Of a DNA stretch of 50,657 nucleotides, positions 33,525 to 43,133 are shown piece after piece. The translations under genes were made by a program, and so were the position numbers. Below the pieces are notes generated by a model. The model had not been told where the DNA came from and made no database searches. It saw only the letters and a list, made by a program, of their open reading frames with translations. This DNA is from an uncultured Lachnospiraceae bacterium (GTDB lineage: Bacteria; Bacillota; Clostridia; Lachnospirales; Lachnospiraceae): contig CAJTPS010000027.1 of NCBI GenBank assembly GCA_910578555.1, forward strand, positions 1 to 50,657. Direction: 5' to 3'. How positions within the stretch are numbered: the stretch's first letter is position 1; each line of letters opens with the position of its first letter.

Positions 33525-36290
33525 ATGAGAAGAAAAGTAAGCGCAATATTCATGGCAGTCATTTTGCTGATCACGCCGTTTATGACGGCGCTGCTTGATG
33601 CCGCGACGGTTTATGCGGCGGAGGGCATAACCGTTAAACTGCACTATCACAGAGGTGACGATGCATATGACGGCTGGGATGTATGGTTCTGGGAAGAAGG
33701 CGGCGGAGCAGGCGAAGGCATTCCTTTTCAGGAAGAAGACGGGGATATGGTGGCGACGAAGGAGGTTACGCCCGGCATTACGAGCGTGGGATTTATTGTC
33801 CGTACACAGGACTGGCTAAAGGATTTCGACGGAGACCAGTTTATTGACATATCCGAGGTGATTACGGGTACCGTGCATATTTATGTGGAATCCGGCATAG
33901 AAGGTTATACGAAAGAATACGGAGATGATGTGGTGACGGGCGTAAGACTTAGAGCAGCGACTTATAATAATGACGGTACGATTAAAGTCACGATGACAGG
34001 AGAGATCGAGGGCGATCCCGGCAGTGTTTTCACGGTTGCGGGTAAAGAAAGCGGGATCGAGGTCACAGAGGTGACGGGCGGCACAGACGGCATCTATACG
34101 GTGGTACTTGCGGAGAATCTGGACGCGTCCAAGAGCTATACGATCACGTTCGAGGAGACGGCATACGATATATATATTCCGAGTATTTATTCTACACCGG
34201 AGTTTGAGGCAGAGTATACATATACCGGAGACGATCTGGGTGCGACATGGAGCGAGACGCAGACGGCTTTCCGTGTCTGGGCGCCGACAGCGGAATCTGT
34301 GCAGCTGCGGCTCTATGAGTCAGGCACGGGAATCGCCAAGGACATGACAGAAGAGATCGAGATGACGCCGGATGTAAACGGCACATGGGTTGCCACGAAG
34401 GACGGCGACTTGAGGGGCGTATATTATACATACCGCGTTACGGTGGACGGTGTTACGAAGGAAGCCTGTGACCCTTACGCGCGCACGACCGGCTTAAACG
34501 GTGAGCGTGCCATGGTGATTAATCTGGACGAGACGGACCCTGAGGGCTGGGAGAATGATGTAGATCCTCATGCTGGCAGTCCGATCAACGATGCGGTTAT
34601 CTATGAACTGCATGTGCGCGATCTGTCTTCCGGAGCGGATTCCGGTATTGAAAATGAAGGTAAATTCCTGGGATTGACAGAGACGGGAACAAAGACGAAA
34701 TCCGGCATATCCACGGGGCTGGATCATATAAAAGAACTGGGTGTGACACATCTGCACCTGCTGCCGTTCTATGATTTCGGTTCGATTGACGAGAAGCGCA
34801 CATTGACGAATCTGTTTAACTGGGGTTATGATCCGGTCAATTATAACGTGCCGGAGGGATCTTATTCTACAGACGCTTCTAACGGCGAGGTGCGTGTCAA
34901 AGAGCTAAAACAGACGGTCAAGGCGCTGCATGACAATGATATCAGTGTCGTGATGGACGTGGTATATAATCATGTATACAATGTGACAGATTTCTGCTTT
35001 AACAGAATCGTGCCGGATTATTTCTCACGTGTCGATGAGAGCGGCGGTTACTCCAACGGGTCAGGCTGCGGTAACGATACGGCATCCGAACGTTCCATGG
35101 TCAAAAAATACATTGTGGATTCCGTATGTTACTGGGCGGACGAATATCATATCGACGGATTCCGTTTCGATCTGGTAGGACTTCTGGATACGGAGACTGT
35201 GAATGAGATCATAGCGGAAGTACACAAGGATCACCCGAATGTGATCTTCTACGGAGAAGGCTGGACAATGAGCACTTCTCTGACGAAAGAAGGTTATACG
35301 CTGGCAACGCAGCTTAATTCTTCCGAGACACCGGAGTTTGCATATTTCAATGATACGATCCGCGACGGCTTGAAGGGCAGCGTGTTTGATGATCTGGATA
35401 AAGGATATGCTTCCGGTAAACCGGATATGGAAGAGACGATTACGAATTGCTTTATGGGCGCGGACGCATGGTGTGGCAGCCCGTCACAGACGATCAACTA
35501 TGCGTCCTGTCACGATAATCTGACGCTGTTCGACCATCTGCAGACGGCAAGACCTGAGGCGAGCAGGGAAGATCTGATCAAAATGAATAATCTGGCGGCG
35601 GCAGTCTATATGACGGCACAGGGAACACCGTTTATGCAGGCCGGCGAGGAGATGCTGCGTACCAAGCAGCGCGCGGACGGCACATTTGACTCGAACAGTT
35701 ACGCTTCGGGGGATGAGATCAACTGCCTGAAGTGGAGTGATCTGGAAGACGAAAGCTATGCAAATGTTTTTGAGTACTATAAAGGACTGATTGCATTCCG
35801 TAAGGCGCATGGCGCCCTTCGTCTGACGACGGCGGAAGATGTTGCGAAGACGGTAGCGCCGGTGACAGGGCTTGATGCGAACGTGGTTGCTTTCGACATT
35901 CAGGGCGGTATCAACGGGGAGACGGCGGATGAGTTGTTTGTGATCTTTAATGCCAACGAGACGGGAACTACGGTGACGCTTCCGGAAGGAAACTGGAATG
36001 TCTACATCAACAGTGAGAAGGCGGGTACGGAGATTCTGGATACGATTACCGGCAGCGCGGCAGTGGAGCCGATCTCGGCGATGGTGCTTGTGAGAGAAAG
36101 CGGCGTGGCGGCAGTGACGGATGAGGGCGCGGACGCGCAGAAAGAGGATTCTGCAGATACGACGAATGCAGCGGAGACAGAAGGAAACGGCGGCAGCGGT
36201 TCCAGACTTGCGCTGATCATCTGCATTGCAGCAGCGATCCTTGCGGGCGGTGCAGTTGTGCTTGGCAAGCGCAGGAAGAAATCCGAGTAA
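33525..36290 (+). CDS. pulA: Cell-surface type I pullulanase (GH13_14) with CBM41
   Basis: A 921-residue exported enzyme. Residues 1-32 are a signal peptide; residues about 35-130 are a CBM41 starch-binding module (TVKLHYHRGDDAYDGWDVWF). An Ig-like and a CBM48-type module follow (FRVWAPTAESVQLRLYESG). The GH13 barrel holds the type I signature FNWGYDP at 431-437, nucleophile D549 in FRFDLVGLLD, acid/base E578 in FYGEGW and D664 in SCHDN. A C-terminal transmembrane helix (LALIICIAAAILAGGAVVLG) and basic tail anchor it, without LPXTG. It debranches alpha-1,6 links of pullulan, starch or glycogen outside the cell. GGAGG precedes the start. Confidence 0.96.
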   Translation: MRRKVSAIFMAVILLITPFMTALLDAATVYAAEGITVKLHYHRGDDAYDGWDVWFWEEGGGAGEGIPFQEEDGDMVATKEVTPGITSVGFIVRTQDWLKDFDGDQFIDISEVITGTVHIYVESGIEGYTKEYGDDVVTGVRLRAATYNNDGTIKVTMTGEIEGDPGSVFTVAGKESGIEVTEVTGGTDGIYTVVLAENLDASKSYTITFEETAYDIYIPSIYSTPEFEAEYTYTGDDLGATWSETQTAFRVWAPTAESVQLRLYESGTGIAKDMTEEIEMTPDVNGTWVATKDGDLRGVYYTYRVTVDGVTKEACDPYARTTGLNGERAMVINLDETDPEGWENDVDPHAGSPINDAVIYELHVRDLSSGADSGIENEGKFLGLTETGTKTKSGISTGLDHIKELGVTHLHLLPFYDFGSIDEKRTLTNLFNWGYDPVNYNVPEGSYSTDASNGEVRVKELKQTVKALHDNDISVVMDVVYNHVYNVTDFCFNRIVPDYFSRVDESGGYSNGSGCGNDTASERSMVKKYIVDSVCYWADEYHIDGFRFDLVGLLDTETVNEIIAEVHKDHPNVIFYGEGWTMSTSLTKEGYTLATQLNSSETPEFAYFNDTIRDGLKGSVFDDLDKGYASGKPDMEETITNCFMGADAWCGSPSQTINYASCHDNLTLFDHLQTARPEASREDLIKMNNLAAAVYMTAQGTPFMQAGEEMLRTKQRADGTFDSNSYASGDEINCLKWSDLEDESYANVFEYYKGLIAFRKAHGALRLTTAEDVAKTVAPVTGLDANVVAFDIQGGINGETADELFVIFNANETGTTVTLPEGNWNVYINSEKAGTEILDTITGSAAVEPISAMVLVRESGVAAVTDEGADAQKEDSADTTNAAETEGNGGSGSRLALIICIAAAILAGGAVVLGKRRKKSE

Positions 36291-36366
36291 TAACGGGTAC
36301 GGCTATAAGAAACCTATTGTGAATAAAAAAATATAATGACGGCGGGTGACGGTTCCCGCCGGATGG

Positions 36367-36420
36367 TTCGGACAGGATGAACGGCATATAGTGCTGGTTT
36401 GTTCTGTCCGAATTACTTTT
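36367..36420 (+). terminator. Possible terminator after pullulanase
   Basis: TTCGGACAG at 36367-36375 pairs with CTGTCCGAA at 36404-36412 across a long loop and is followed by ATTACTTTT. A second stem, GGCGGG/CCCGCC at 36341-36360, lies just upstream without a T-run. The T-run is interrupted, so efficiency is uncertain. Confidence 0.4.
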
Positions 36421-36473
36421 GCCGAATTACTTTGCGTGTTTTTACATAGCCATATGTATAGGAATATGATAAA

Positions 36474-37583
36474 ATGAGCGAAGAGAGCAGAAATTTGGCG
36501 GAAGGGTTACATATTATGCAGGATTTTATCAAAATATCGCGGTATGCCGGCATGCGAAATGATCTGGCGCAGGCAGGCGGCGGAAATACATCTTTTAAAC
36601 CGGATGATCATATTATGTTTGTCAAGAGCTCCGGTGTGCAGCTGGCGGATGTAAATGAACAGGTCGGTTACTCCAGGGTGGACTATAAACGGATCGTAGG
36701 TTATTTTAATGAGAACGTGGAGCCTTATGAGACGGATGTCTTCACGGAGGAGATCGGGAAGAAGCTGCTGCAGGAGGCGCAGGTCGAGGGCGGCAGAGCT
36801 TCGATAGAGACGTTTCTGCATGCGGTTACCGGTAAGTATACACTGCATTCCCACCCGACGCTTGTCAATATACTGGCAGCGAGGGAGGGCGGTATGGACA
36901 CGCTGCGGATGCTTTTTCCGGAGGCGGTATTCGTGCCTTACAGGAAGCCCGGTGCCGCGCTGGCGGAAACCTATTATAAATTGTACCGCAGACAGCGGGC
37001 GCAGGGCGCGGACGGGAACATTGTCTTTCTGGCAAATCACGGACTGGTAGTCAGTGGTGAGGACGCGGAGATGGTGATCCGTCAGACAGAGCATGTTCTG
37101 CAGAAGATTGCCGCATATTTAGGGATAGATGACAGTTTATACAGGAATGCGACGAGGCTCTGGAGCACCATCTGTCAGATCGGTCTGCTAGAGGACAATA
37201 TTATTTACTGTTCTGAGAACCGTTATCTGTCGCAGGCGTATGCGGGTGCCGCGCTGGTAGAACAAGGGCTCTGGAATCATGCGTTTTGTCCGGACTGCGT
37301 TGTCTATGCCAATCAGAAATTGTTGAGGCTCCCGAAGGATTATGACAGACAGGATATTATGGATTTTATGGAACAGTCCGGACTGCCGACGCTCATTTAC
37401 TACGAGGGGCATTTCTATATTCTGGCGGAGAGCGTAAAGAAGGCGCAGGAGATCGAAAATGTGATGAGCTTTGCCGCGCAGGTGCAGTATGCGAATACCG
37501 GTTACAGGATGTGCTATTTAAGCGGCGATGAGCAGGGGGAGTTACTGAACTGGGAAGCGGAGAAATACCGCAGGCAGAAGTAA
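36474..37583 (+). CDS. Class II aldolase/adducin-like protein
   Basis: A 369-residue protein whose first two thirds follow the class II aldolase/adducin fold: AQAGGGNTSFK near residue 35 (phosphate-binding loop), TLHSHPTLVN near 123 (zinc His pair) and FLANHGLVVSG near 186 (third His). About 130 extra C-terminal residues are unlike classical fuculose-phosphate aldolase. The family cleaves or forms sugar-1-phosphates with Zn2+. Its place at the head of a nucleotidyltransferase/kinase/glycosyltransferase cluster suggests it shapes a phosphorylated precursor (inference). The ATG at 36516, preceded by GGAAGGG, is a serious alternative start. Confidence 0.82.
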   Translation: MSEESRNLAEGLHIMQDFIKISRYAGMRNDLAQAGGGNTSFKPDDHIMFVKSSGVQLADVNEQVGYSRVDYKRIVGYFNENVEPYETDVFTEEIGKKLLQEAQVEGGRASIETFLHAVTGKYTLHSHPTLVNILAAREGGMDTLRMLFPEAVFVPYRKPGAALAETYYKLYRRQRAQGADGNIVFLANHGLVVSGEDAEMVIRQTEHVLQKIAAYLGIDDSLYRNATRLWSTICQIGLLEDNIIYCSENRYLSQAYAGAALVEQGLWNHAFCPDCVVYANQKLLRLPKDYDRQDIMDFMEQSGLPTLIYYEGHFYILAESVKKAQEIENVMSFAAQVQYANTGYRMCYLSGDEQGELLNWEAEKYRRQK

Positions 37584-37607
37584 GGAAGCTGTAAAAAGGA
37601 GCAGATC

Positions 37608-39353
37608 ATGAATATAGTCATTCCGATGACGGGATACGGTTCCCGTTTTGTGGCAGCAGGTTATAAGGAACTGAAGCCTTTTATTAAGGTAATGGACAGA
37701 CCGGTCATTGAGTGGATCGTGAAGGGGATGTATCCTGCGGATGTAAATTTTATCTTCGTGTGCCGCGGCGAACATCTGAAGGCTGATCCGTCCATGCGGG
37801 AGCAGTTGTTTCGACTGGCGCCGGGTGCGGTGATCGTGTCCATAGATGACTGGGTCAAGAAGGGACCGGTTTACGATGTGCTGCGCGCATATCGGATGTT
37901 GTGCCGGGGGCAGAATGCAGACGGCGGAAGTGTGGAGAATGCGGACGGGGCGGTCACCGGACCGGCGGGGATCGATGCGGAGGCCGGTTTTATCATCAAT
38001 TACTGTGATTTCTATATGACATGGAATTACACCGCTTTTGCGAGAGGCGTGCAGGAGCGCGGCTGTGACGGTGCGGTGCCCTGTTACACGGGATTTCATC
38101 CGAATTTGCTGCCGGAGAAGAACTATTATGCCTCCTGCCTGACGGACGATGCGGACAATCTGATTGAAATTCGTGAGAAGTATTCTTTTGAACAAGATAA
38201 AACCAGGGCAAAACACTCTCCCGGCGTGTATTATTTTAAGAACGGCGCGGTCATGGAGAGGTACTGTCAGATTTTGACGGAACATGAAGAATGCGCCATC
38301 AACGGGGAGTATTATGCTTCGCTTCCCTATAACTTCATGGTACGGGACGGACTTAAGGTGTGGGTGCCAACAAACGTGCAGTATTTCTGCCAGTGGGGAA
38401 CGCCGGAGGACATGCAGGAATTTGTTTATTGGACGGACCGGATCGCGCAGGCAGACCGGAACGGTAAAGAGAATGGCAGCGGGACAGTGAACGAAAACAG
38501 GACGGCAGAGAGAAGCAGCGAAGGCAGGACGGACGCAGCGCCTGCGGCTTACGGTAAGGTTCTGATCCCAATGGCAGGTGCGGGGCAGCGTTTTGCGGAC
38601 GCGGGATATCAGGTGCACAAACCGGCGATCATGACGGTAGACAGAGCCGTGGGCGAAGAGAAGCCGATGGTGGTGTGCGCGACTGCGGATCTGCCGGATG
38701 CAGCGCCGGACGGCAGCAATGTGATCTATGTGGGCAGAACAATTCATAAGACGGACGGTGTGGAGGATGCGATTCGCGCTTACTATCCGGAAGCATCTTT
38801 TATTACGGTGGATCATCTGACGCAGGGGCAGGCCTGTACATGTATGCTGGCGGAGGACATTCTCGATCCGGAGGCACCGCTTCTGATCGCGGGCTGTGAC
38901 AACGGGATGGACATCGACAAAGAGGCTTATGAAGCGTTGAAGCAGGAGTGTGACTGTATTGTCTTCACTTACAGGCATAATGAGGCAGTGCTTCACAATC
39001 CGAATGCGTATGGCTGGATGATTACTGACGGGGAGGGCAATATTACGGGGACATCGATCAAGAAGGCGATTTCCGATACACCTATGGAAGATCCTGCGGT
39101 GGTAGCGACTTTCTGGTTTCGGAAGGCGGAGATCTTCCTGAATGCGACGAGAAAAATGATTGCGGAGAATGACCGTATAAACGGGGAATACTACGTGGAC
39201 CAGGTAGTAAAGCATGTACTGGACTCAGGATACCGTGCGAAGATCTATGATATCAGGCGGTATGTGGGATGGGGCACGCCCGTGGATTATGAGGGCTATC
39301 AGAATACCTGGAAGTATTTCGAGGGTTTTATGCGGGCGGAACTTGGCCTGTAA
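37608..39353 (+). CDS. Tandem double nucleotidyltransferase protein
   Basis: A 581-residue protein made of two sugar-nucleotidyltransferase-like Rossmann domains. The first starts NIVIPMTGYGSRFVAAGYKE and holds an IINYCDFYMTWNY core; the second starts VLIPMAGAGQRFADAGYQVH near residue 322 and holds a LIAGCDNGMDI core. A low-complexity Gly/Asn/Arg/Glu linker of about 40 residues joins them. Each domain keeps a Gly-rich nucleotide loop and a Lys-Pro that normally contacts the phosphate, and both end with a GTP-type WGTP motif (QWGTPEDM, GWGTPVDY). Both domains may be active, perhaps on different substrates. AAGGAG precedes the start, 24 bases after the aldolase gene. Confidence 0.82.
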   Translation: MNIVIPMTGYGSRFVAAGYKELKPFIKVMDRPVIEWIVKGMYPADVNFIFVCRGEHLKADPSMREQLFRLAPGAVIVSIDDWVKKGPVYDVLRAYRMLCRGQNADGGSVENADGAVTGPAGIDAEAGFIINYCDFYMTWNYTAFARGVQERGCDGAVPCYTGFHPNLLPEKNYYASCLTDDADNLIEIREKYSFEQDKTRAKHSPGVYYFKNGAVMERYCQILTEHEECAINGEYYASLPYNFMVRDGLKVWVPTNVQYFCQWGTPEDMQEFVYWTDRIAQADRNGKENGSGTVNENRTAERSSEGRTDAAPAAYGKVLIPMAGAGQRFADAGYQVHKPAIMTVDRAVGEEKPMVVCATADLPDAAPDGSNVIYVGRTIHKTDGVEDAIRAYYPEASFITVDHLTQGQACTCMLAEDILDPEAPLLIAGCDNGMDIDKEAYEALKQECDCIVFTYRHNEAVLHNPNAYGWMITDGEGNITGTSIKKAISDTPMEDPAVVATFWFRKAEIFLNATRKMIAENDRINGEYYVDQVVKHVLDSGYRAKIYDIRRYVGWGTPVDYEGYQNTWKYFEGFMRAELGL

Positions 39354-39433
39354 TGTAGAATAGATACTTTGATTTCAGGCATAAGGAGAAAATAAATAAA
39401 TTTTTCGGAATAGGCGGAAGGGTACGGATATCC

Positions 39434-41548
39434 ATGTTACGGAAGTTAAACGCGCTGGATTTAGAAGAAAACTATTACAGAATATTGCGAGCGTCAATTA
39501 TAGGATCCATTGTGTGCAAGCTGGTTTTGATGGGGTTATTTTCATCGGACTATCAGGACTTGATGTTTATTCCTTTTGTGAGATGTTTTCTGGAAGGGGA
39601 GAATCCCTATCAGTATTATTATGAACATGAGCTGCTGCCTTCTTTTCCGTATCCGCCGATCATGCTTATCATCGAGAGCATCGGTGGTGCATTGGCAGCA
39701 TTTTGCGGTACACTGCCTGTTTTTATGCAGAATCTTCTCTTTAAGATGCCGCTGCTTTTTATGGATTTGCTGGGCCTGTATTATCTCATGCGCATATCTG
39801 AGTCTAAGAGGAAATATATATTAGCATTATATTTCCTGTCGCCGATTCTTCTGTATGCAACTTACATGCACGGGCAGCTGGACATTATACCGACAGTTTT
39901 TCTGGTGGGTGCCATCTATTATCTGACGCAGATCGGAGTATCCCGGCGGGGGACTGCGCATAATGAATGGAAATTTGTGATTTTTCTCACGCTTTCTCTG
40001 GCATCGAAATTACACATAGCAGTAGTGCTCCCTTTGTTTTTTCTTTATATTTATAAGAAAAAGGGACACAAAAAAGCAGTGGTTATGACAGGCCTGCCGG
40101 TTTTGTTTACAGCCCTGATTACGGCGCCGTTCTGGGGAAGCGGGTTTGTCAATATGGTGCTTTTTAATAAAGAGCAGAGCGTCATTGATAATGTTTATAT
40201 TAATTATGGAAACGATCATCTGCTGTTGTGTGTGCTGGTGTTGCTTTTCATTTATTTTCAGGCGTTTCACATCAATCAGATGAACAGGGATCTGCTGATC
40301 AGCATGACGGGTCTGCTGTTCAGTGTGTTCCTTGCGTTTGTACCGGCTATGCCGGCGTGGTATATTTGGATCGTTCCCTTTTTCATGCTCTATCTTGCAG
40401 GTCTGTCCGTGAACAGAGGTAAAATGGTTATGGTGTACGGTGTATTCAATCTGCTGTACCTGCTGTATTACATCTGCCTGCATGTGACAGGGTTTACGGA
40501 TCTGTCGATTCTGGGCAGAGATCTGAATGGTCTGAAATATGCGAATGAGAGCGTCAAAAACGTTGTCTTTACACTGATGGTCGGCGTATTTCTGATTCTG
40601 GTCGTCTCCATGTACCGGTACGGTGTAAACAGCAACGCATATTACCGTCGGAGAAACCGTCCGTTCACGATCGGCATTGCGGGAGACAGTGGTGCAGGTA
40701 AAAGCCGGCTGCTTGCTATGCTGGGAGAGCTTCTTTCCGAAGAGAGTATACTGAATATAGAAGGCGACGGTGATCACAGATGGGAGCGGGGTGACAGCAA
40801 CTGGGATGAGATAACGCATTTAAATCCGCGGGCGAATTATCTGTACAGGCAGGCGGAGGATCTGCGGGCACTGCGGGGGAACAATTCCGTAAAGCGGCCT
40901 GACTATGATCACAGCACGGGAACTTTTACCAGCAAGAGGAAAGTGTCACCCAGACCGTACATCATTATGTGCGGCCTGCACTCCCTGTATTTGCCGCAGA
41001 TGAGACAGGTACTTGACCTGAAGGTTTATCTGGACACGGACGAGACGCTCAGATGTTACTGGAAAATGAACAGGGATCATGGCAGCAGAGGACATGCGGC
41101 GGAAGATATCAGGGCACAGATTGAGAAACGTCGTAAGGATGCAGAGAAATATATATATCCTCAGAAGCAGTATGCCGATTTAGTGATCCGGTATTTCGAT
41201 GTCGGACTGCCGCGGGACCTGACTGTCGTGGAAGAGGGACACAGAACGGATCTTGGCGTGGAATTTATGATGGATGTCAGCATCAATGCGGAGCAGATAC
41301 TGGTGCTCATGCAGGAGCAGGGCGTGAAGGGTATTCTGTCCTATGACAATGATCTCTTACATCAACGGATTCTGTTTGCCGGCGGTGATCTGCGGGTGAA
41401 CGGGGATGTCTGGGAGAGAATCGCCCGTGCGGCGATTCCGCAGATCGAGGATCTGACGGGGGGTCATATCGTGTGGGAGGATGGCACGAACGGTATGGTG
41501 CAGGTAATGCTTCTGGTGGTGATCAGCGAGATCATGAAAAGGGAGTGA
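39434..41548 (+). CDS. GT-C-like polytopic protein fused to a P-loop uridine-kinase-like domain
   Basis: A 704-residue fusion. Residues 1 to about 400 have some ten transmembrane segments and the polyprenol-linked mannosyltransferase-like pattern SSDYQDLMFIPFVRCFLEGE, ENPYQYYYEHELL and MHGQLDIIPTVF. Residues about 408-600 are a cytoplasmic P-loop kinase with Walker A GDSGAGKS at 417-424, resembling uridine kinase and phosphoribulokinase. A further 100 residues end in a hydrophobic segment (VQVMLLVVISEIM). I know of no characterised protein with this architecture. A glycosyl transfer coupled to a phosphorylation on the inner face is inferred. The ribosome binding site is weak (GAAGGG, 14 bases away). 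Confidence 0.8.
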   Translation: MLRKLNALDLEENYYRILRASIIGSIVCKLVLMGLFSSDYQDLMFIPFVRCFLEGENPYQYYYEHELLPSFPYPPIMLIIESIGGALAAFCGTLPVFMQNLLFKMPLLFMDLLGLYYLMRISESKRKYILALYFLSPILLYATYMHGQLDIIPTVFLVGAIYYLTQIGVSRRGTAHNEWKFVIFLTLSLASKLHIAVVLPLFFLYIYKKKGHKKAVVMTGLPVLFTALITAPFWGSGFVNMVLFNKEQSVIDNVYINYGNDHLLLCVLVLLFIYFQAFHINQMNRDLLISMTGLLFSVFLAFVPAMPAWYIWIVPFFMLYLAGLSVNRGKMVMVYGVFNLLYLLYYICLHVTGFTDLSILGRDLNGLKYANESVKNVVFTLMVGVFLILVVSMYRYGVNSNAYYRRRNRPFTIGIAGDSGAGKSRLLAMLGELLSEESILNIEGDGDHRWERGDSNWDEITHLNPRANYLYRQAEDLRALRGNNSVKRPDYDHSTGTFTSKRKVSPRPYIIMCGLHSLYLPQMRQVLDLKVYLDTDETLRCYWKMNRDHGSRGHAAEDIRAQIEKRRKDAEKYIYPQKQYADLVIRYFDVGLPRDLTVVEEGHRTDLGVEFMMDVSINAEQILVLMQEQGVKGILSYDNDLLHQRILFAGGDLRVNGDVWERIARAAIPQIEDLTGGHIVWEDGTNGMVQVMLLVVISEIMKRE

Positions 41549-41558
41549 TAGGAGAAAC

Positions 41559-42230
41559 ATGATACGGGCGGTAATATTGGATCTGGATAATACATTATAT
41601 GCTTATGAGCCGTTAAGTGCGGAAGCTGCGGCGAAAGTACGGACATTTATCTGCGGCAGACTTAAGATTACGGAGCCGCAGTATGAGGAAGCATTCAGAT
41701 TCGGCAGAGAACAGACGAAGAGACAGCTGGGTGAGACAGGTGCATCGCACAACAGATTGTTGTATTTTCAAAAGGCGTTAGAGTATCTGGGAGTTGCCCC
41801 CATGCCTTTATCTTTGCAGATATACGAAATATACTGGAGTACTTTTCTGGAGAAAATGTCACTGCGCGACGGCGCGCGCGAGTTTATGGAGTGCATGAAA
41901 AAACATGGAATGCGGATTATGATCTGTACCGACCTGACAGCGCACATCCAGCATCGCAAGATTGAGGCGCTGGGCATCGCAGAAGAGATTAACTTTCTGG
42001 TGACCAGTGAGGAGGCCGGTGTAGAGAAGCCTGCGCCGGAGGTCTTCGCATTCTGTCTGGAGAAACTGAAACTGTCTGCAGAGGAGGTCTGTTTTATTGG
42101 CGATGATCTGCGTAAAGACGTGGAAGGCGCTAAAGCGGCAGGTATGCGGGCGATCCTGTACCGGCCGGAAGAGCCGGAGGCGGCACAGTTTGCGGCGATG
42201 GCGGAGGAGATCCTGCAACAGAATGGATAA
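41559..42230 (+). CDS. HAD-superfamily phosphatase
   Basis: A 223-residue cytoplasmic HAD hydrolase with motif I DLDNTLY at 8-14 (nucleophile D8, D10), motif II ICTDLTA, motif III Lys in GVEKPAPEVF and motif IV GDDLRKDVEGA. The alpha-helical cap between motifs I and II makes it a subfamily I, phosphoglycolate-phosphatase-like enzyme for small phosphorylated metabolites. It starts 10 bases after the GT-C/kinase gene with AGGAGA upstream, so it belongs to the same operon and probably removes a phosphate from an intermediate of that pathway (inference). Confidence 0.9.
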   Translation: MIRAVILDLDNTLYAYEPLSAEAAAKVRTFICGRLKITEPQYEEAFRFGREQTKRQLGETGASHNRLLYFQKALEYLGVAPMPLSLQIYEIYWSTFLEKMSLRDGAREFMECMKKHGMRIMICTDLTAHIQHRKIEALGIAEEINFLVTSEEAGVEKPAPEVFAFCLEKLKLSAEEVCFIGDDLRKDVEGAKAAGMRAILYRPEEPEAAQFAAMAEEILQQNG

Positions 42231-42293
42231 TACCCTGACGGGCTGTCAGGGATATGAACCATGAATATATTGTAGTGGAAAGGATATTGGAAA

Positions 42294-42992
42294 ATGAAAC
42301 TATCCATAGTAGTTCCGTGTTATAATGAAGAGCAGAATATACCATTGATTCTGAAGCGTTTTGGTGAGATCATAAAGCGGGACGATATTGAAGTGATTCT
42401 CGTGGATAACGGTTCGACAGACCACAGCGCGCAGGTTCTGGAGCAGCTGCTGCCGGCGTATTCCTTTGCGAAAACAACGAAGGTGGAAGTGAATCAGGGA
42501 TACGGCTACGGCATTCTGCAAGGGCTGCGGGAGTGCAGAGGAGAGTTTATCGGCTGGACACACGCGGATATGCAGACCGACCCTGCGGACATACTTAAGG
42601 CGCTTGCCATCGTCGAGGAGGAGAGGGGGCTGGTCTACGCCAAGGGAAGGCGTAAGGGCAGGCCGCTTTTTGACGTATTCTTTACTGCGGGGATGAGTGT
42701 GTTTGAAACCTGTTATCTGCATAAGAAATTGTATGATATCAATGCCCAGCCCAATGTATTTCCGAAGATATTTTTCGACAGCTGGGAAAATCCGCCCCAT
42801 GACTTTGCGCTGGATCTGTACGCGCTGTACATGGCGCGCAAAAGAAAGCTTAAAGTGGTCAGATTCCCGGTGCTATTTCCGAAACGGATCTACGGGGAAT
42901 CAAAGTGGAATACAGGACTTAAGGCGAAGTGGAAATTTATTAAGAGAACCGTGGAGTTCAGTGTGAAACTGAAGAAAAATGGAAACCTGTAA
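42294..42992 (+). CDS. GT2 family glycosyltransferase (DPM1-like)
   Basis: A 232-residue inverting GT-A glycosyltransferase. MKLSIVVPCYNEEQNIP and VDNGSTDHS bind the nucleotide sugar, and WTHADMQTDP contains the metal-binding Asp pair. The C-terminal basic stretch (RIYGESKWNTGLKAKWKFIK) resembles enzymes acting on polyprenyl phosphate. It lacks the transmembrane pair of GtrB proteins. With two GT-C-like proteins in the cluster, which typically use polyprenyl-phosphate sugars, it is a good candidate for making their lipid-linked donor (inference). Spacing from the HAD gene is 63 bases. Confidence 0.9.
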   Translation: MKLSIVVPCYNEEQNIPLILKRFGEIIKRDDIEVILVDNGSTDHSAQVLEQLLPAYSFAKTTKVEVNQGYGYGILQGLRECRGEFIGWTHADMQTDPADILKALAIVEEERGLVYAKGRRKGRPLFDVFFTAGMSVFETCYLHKKLYDINAQPNVFPKIFFDSWENPPHDFALDLYALYMARKRKLKVVRFPVLFPKRIYGESKWNTGLKAKWKFIKRTVEFSVKLKKNGNL

Positions 42993-43133
42993 ATGCGGAC
43001 AATCTGTGAGAGTACAGAACGGCAGATACGGAGCATAAGCGGGTGAATGTTGCCGAAAATATAGAAGAAAACGGAATACCGGATATAGAATAAGAGCAGT
43101 TGATGTTGTGAGAACGGGAAAGGGAGAACTTGT

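Noticed and set aside
37542..39215. Minus-strand open frame of 557 codons opposite the nucleotidyltransferase gene
   Set aside because: It is an antisense shadow, His/Arg/Ile-rich with no domain, while the plus strand has two clear nucleotidyltransferase domains.
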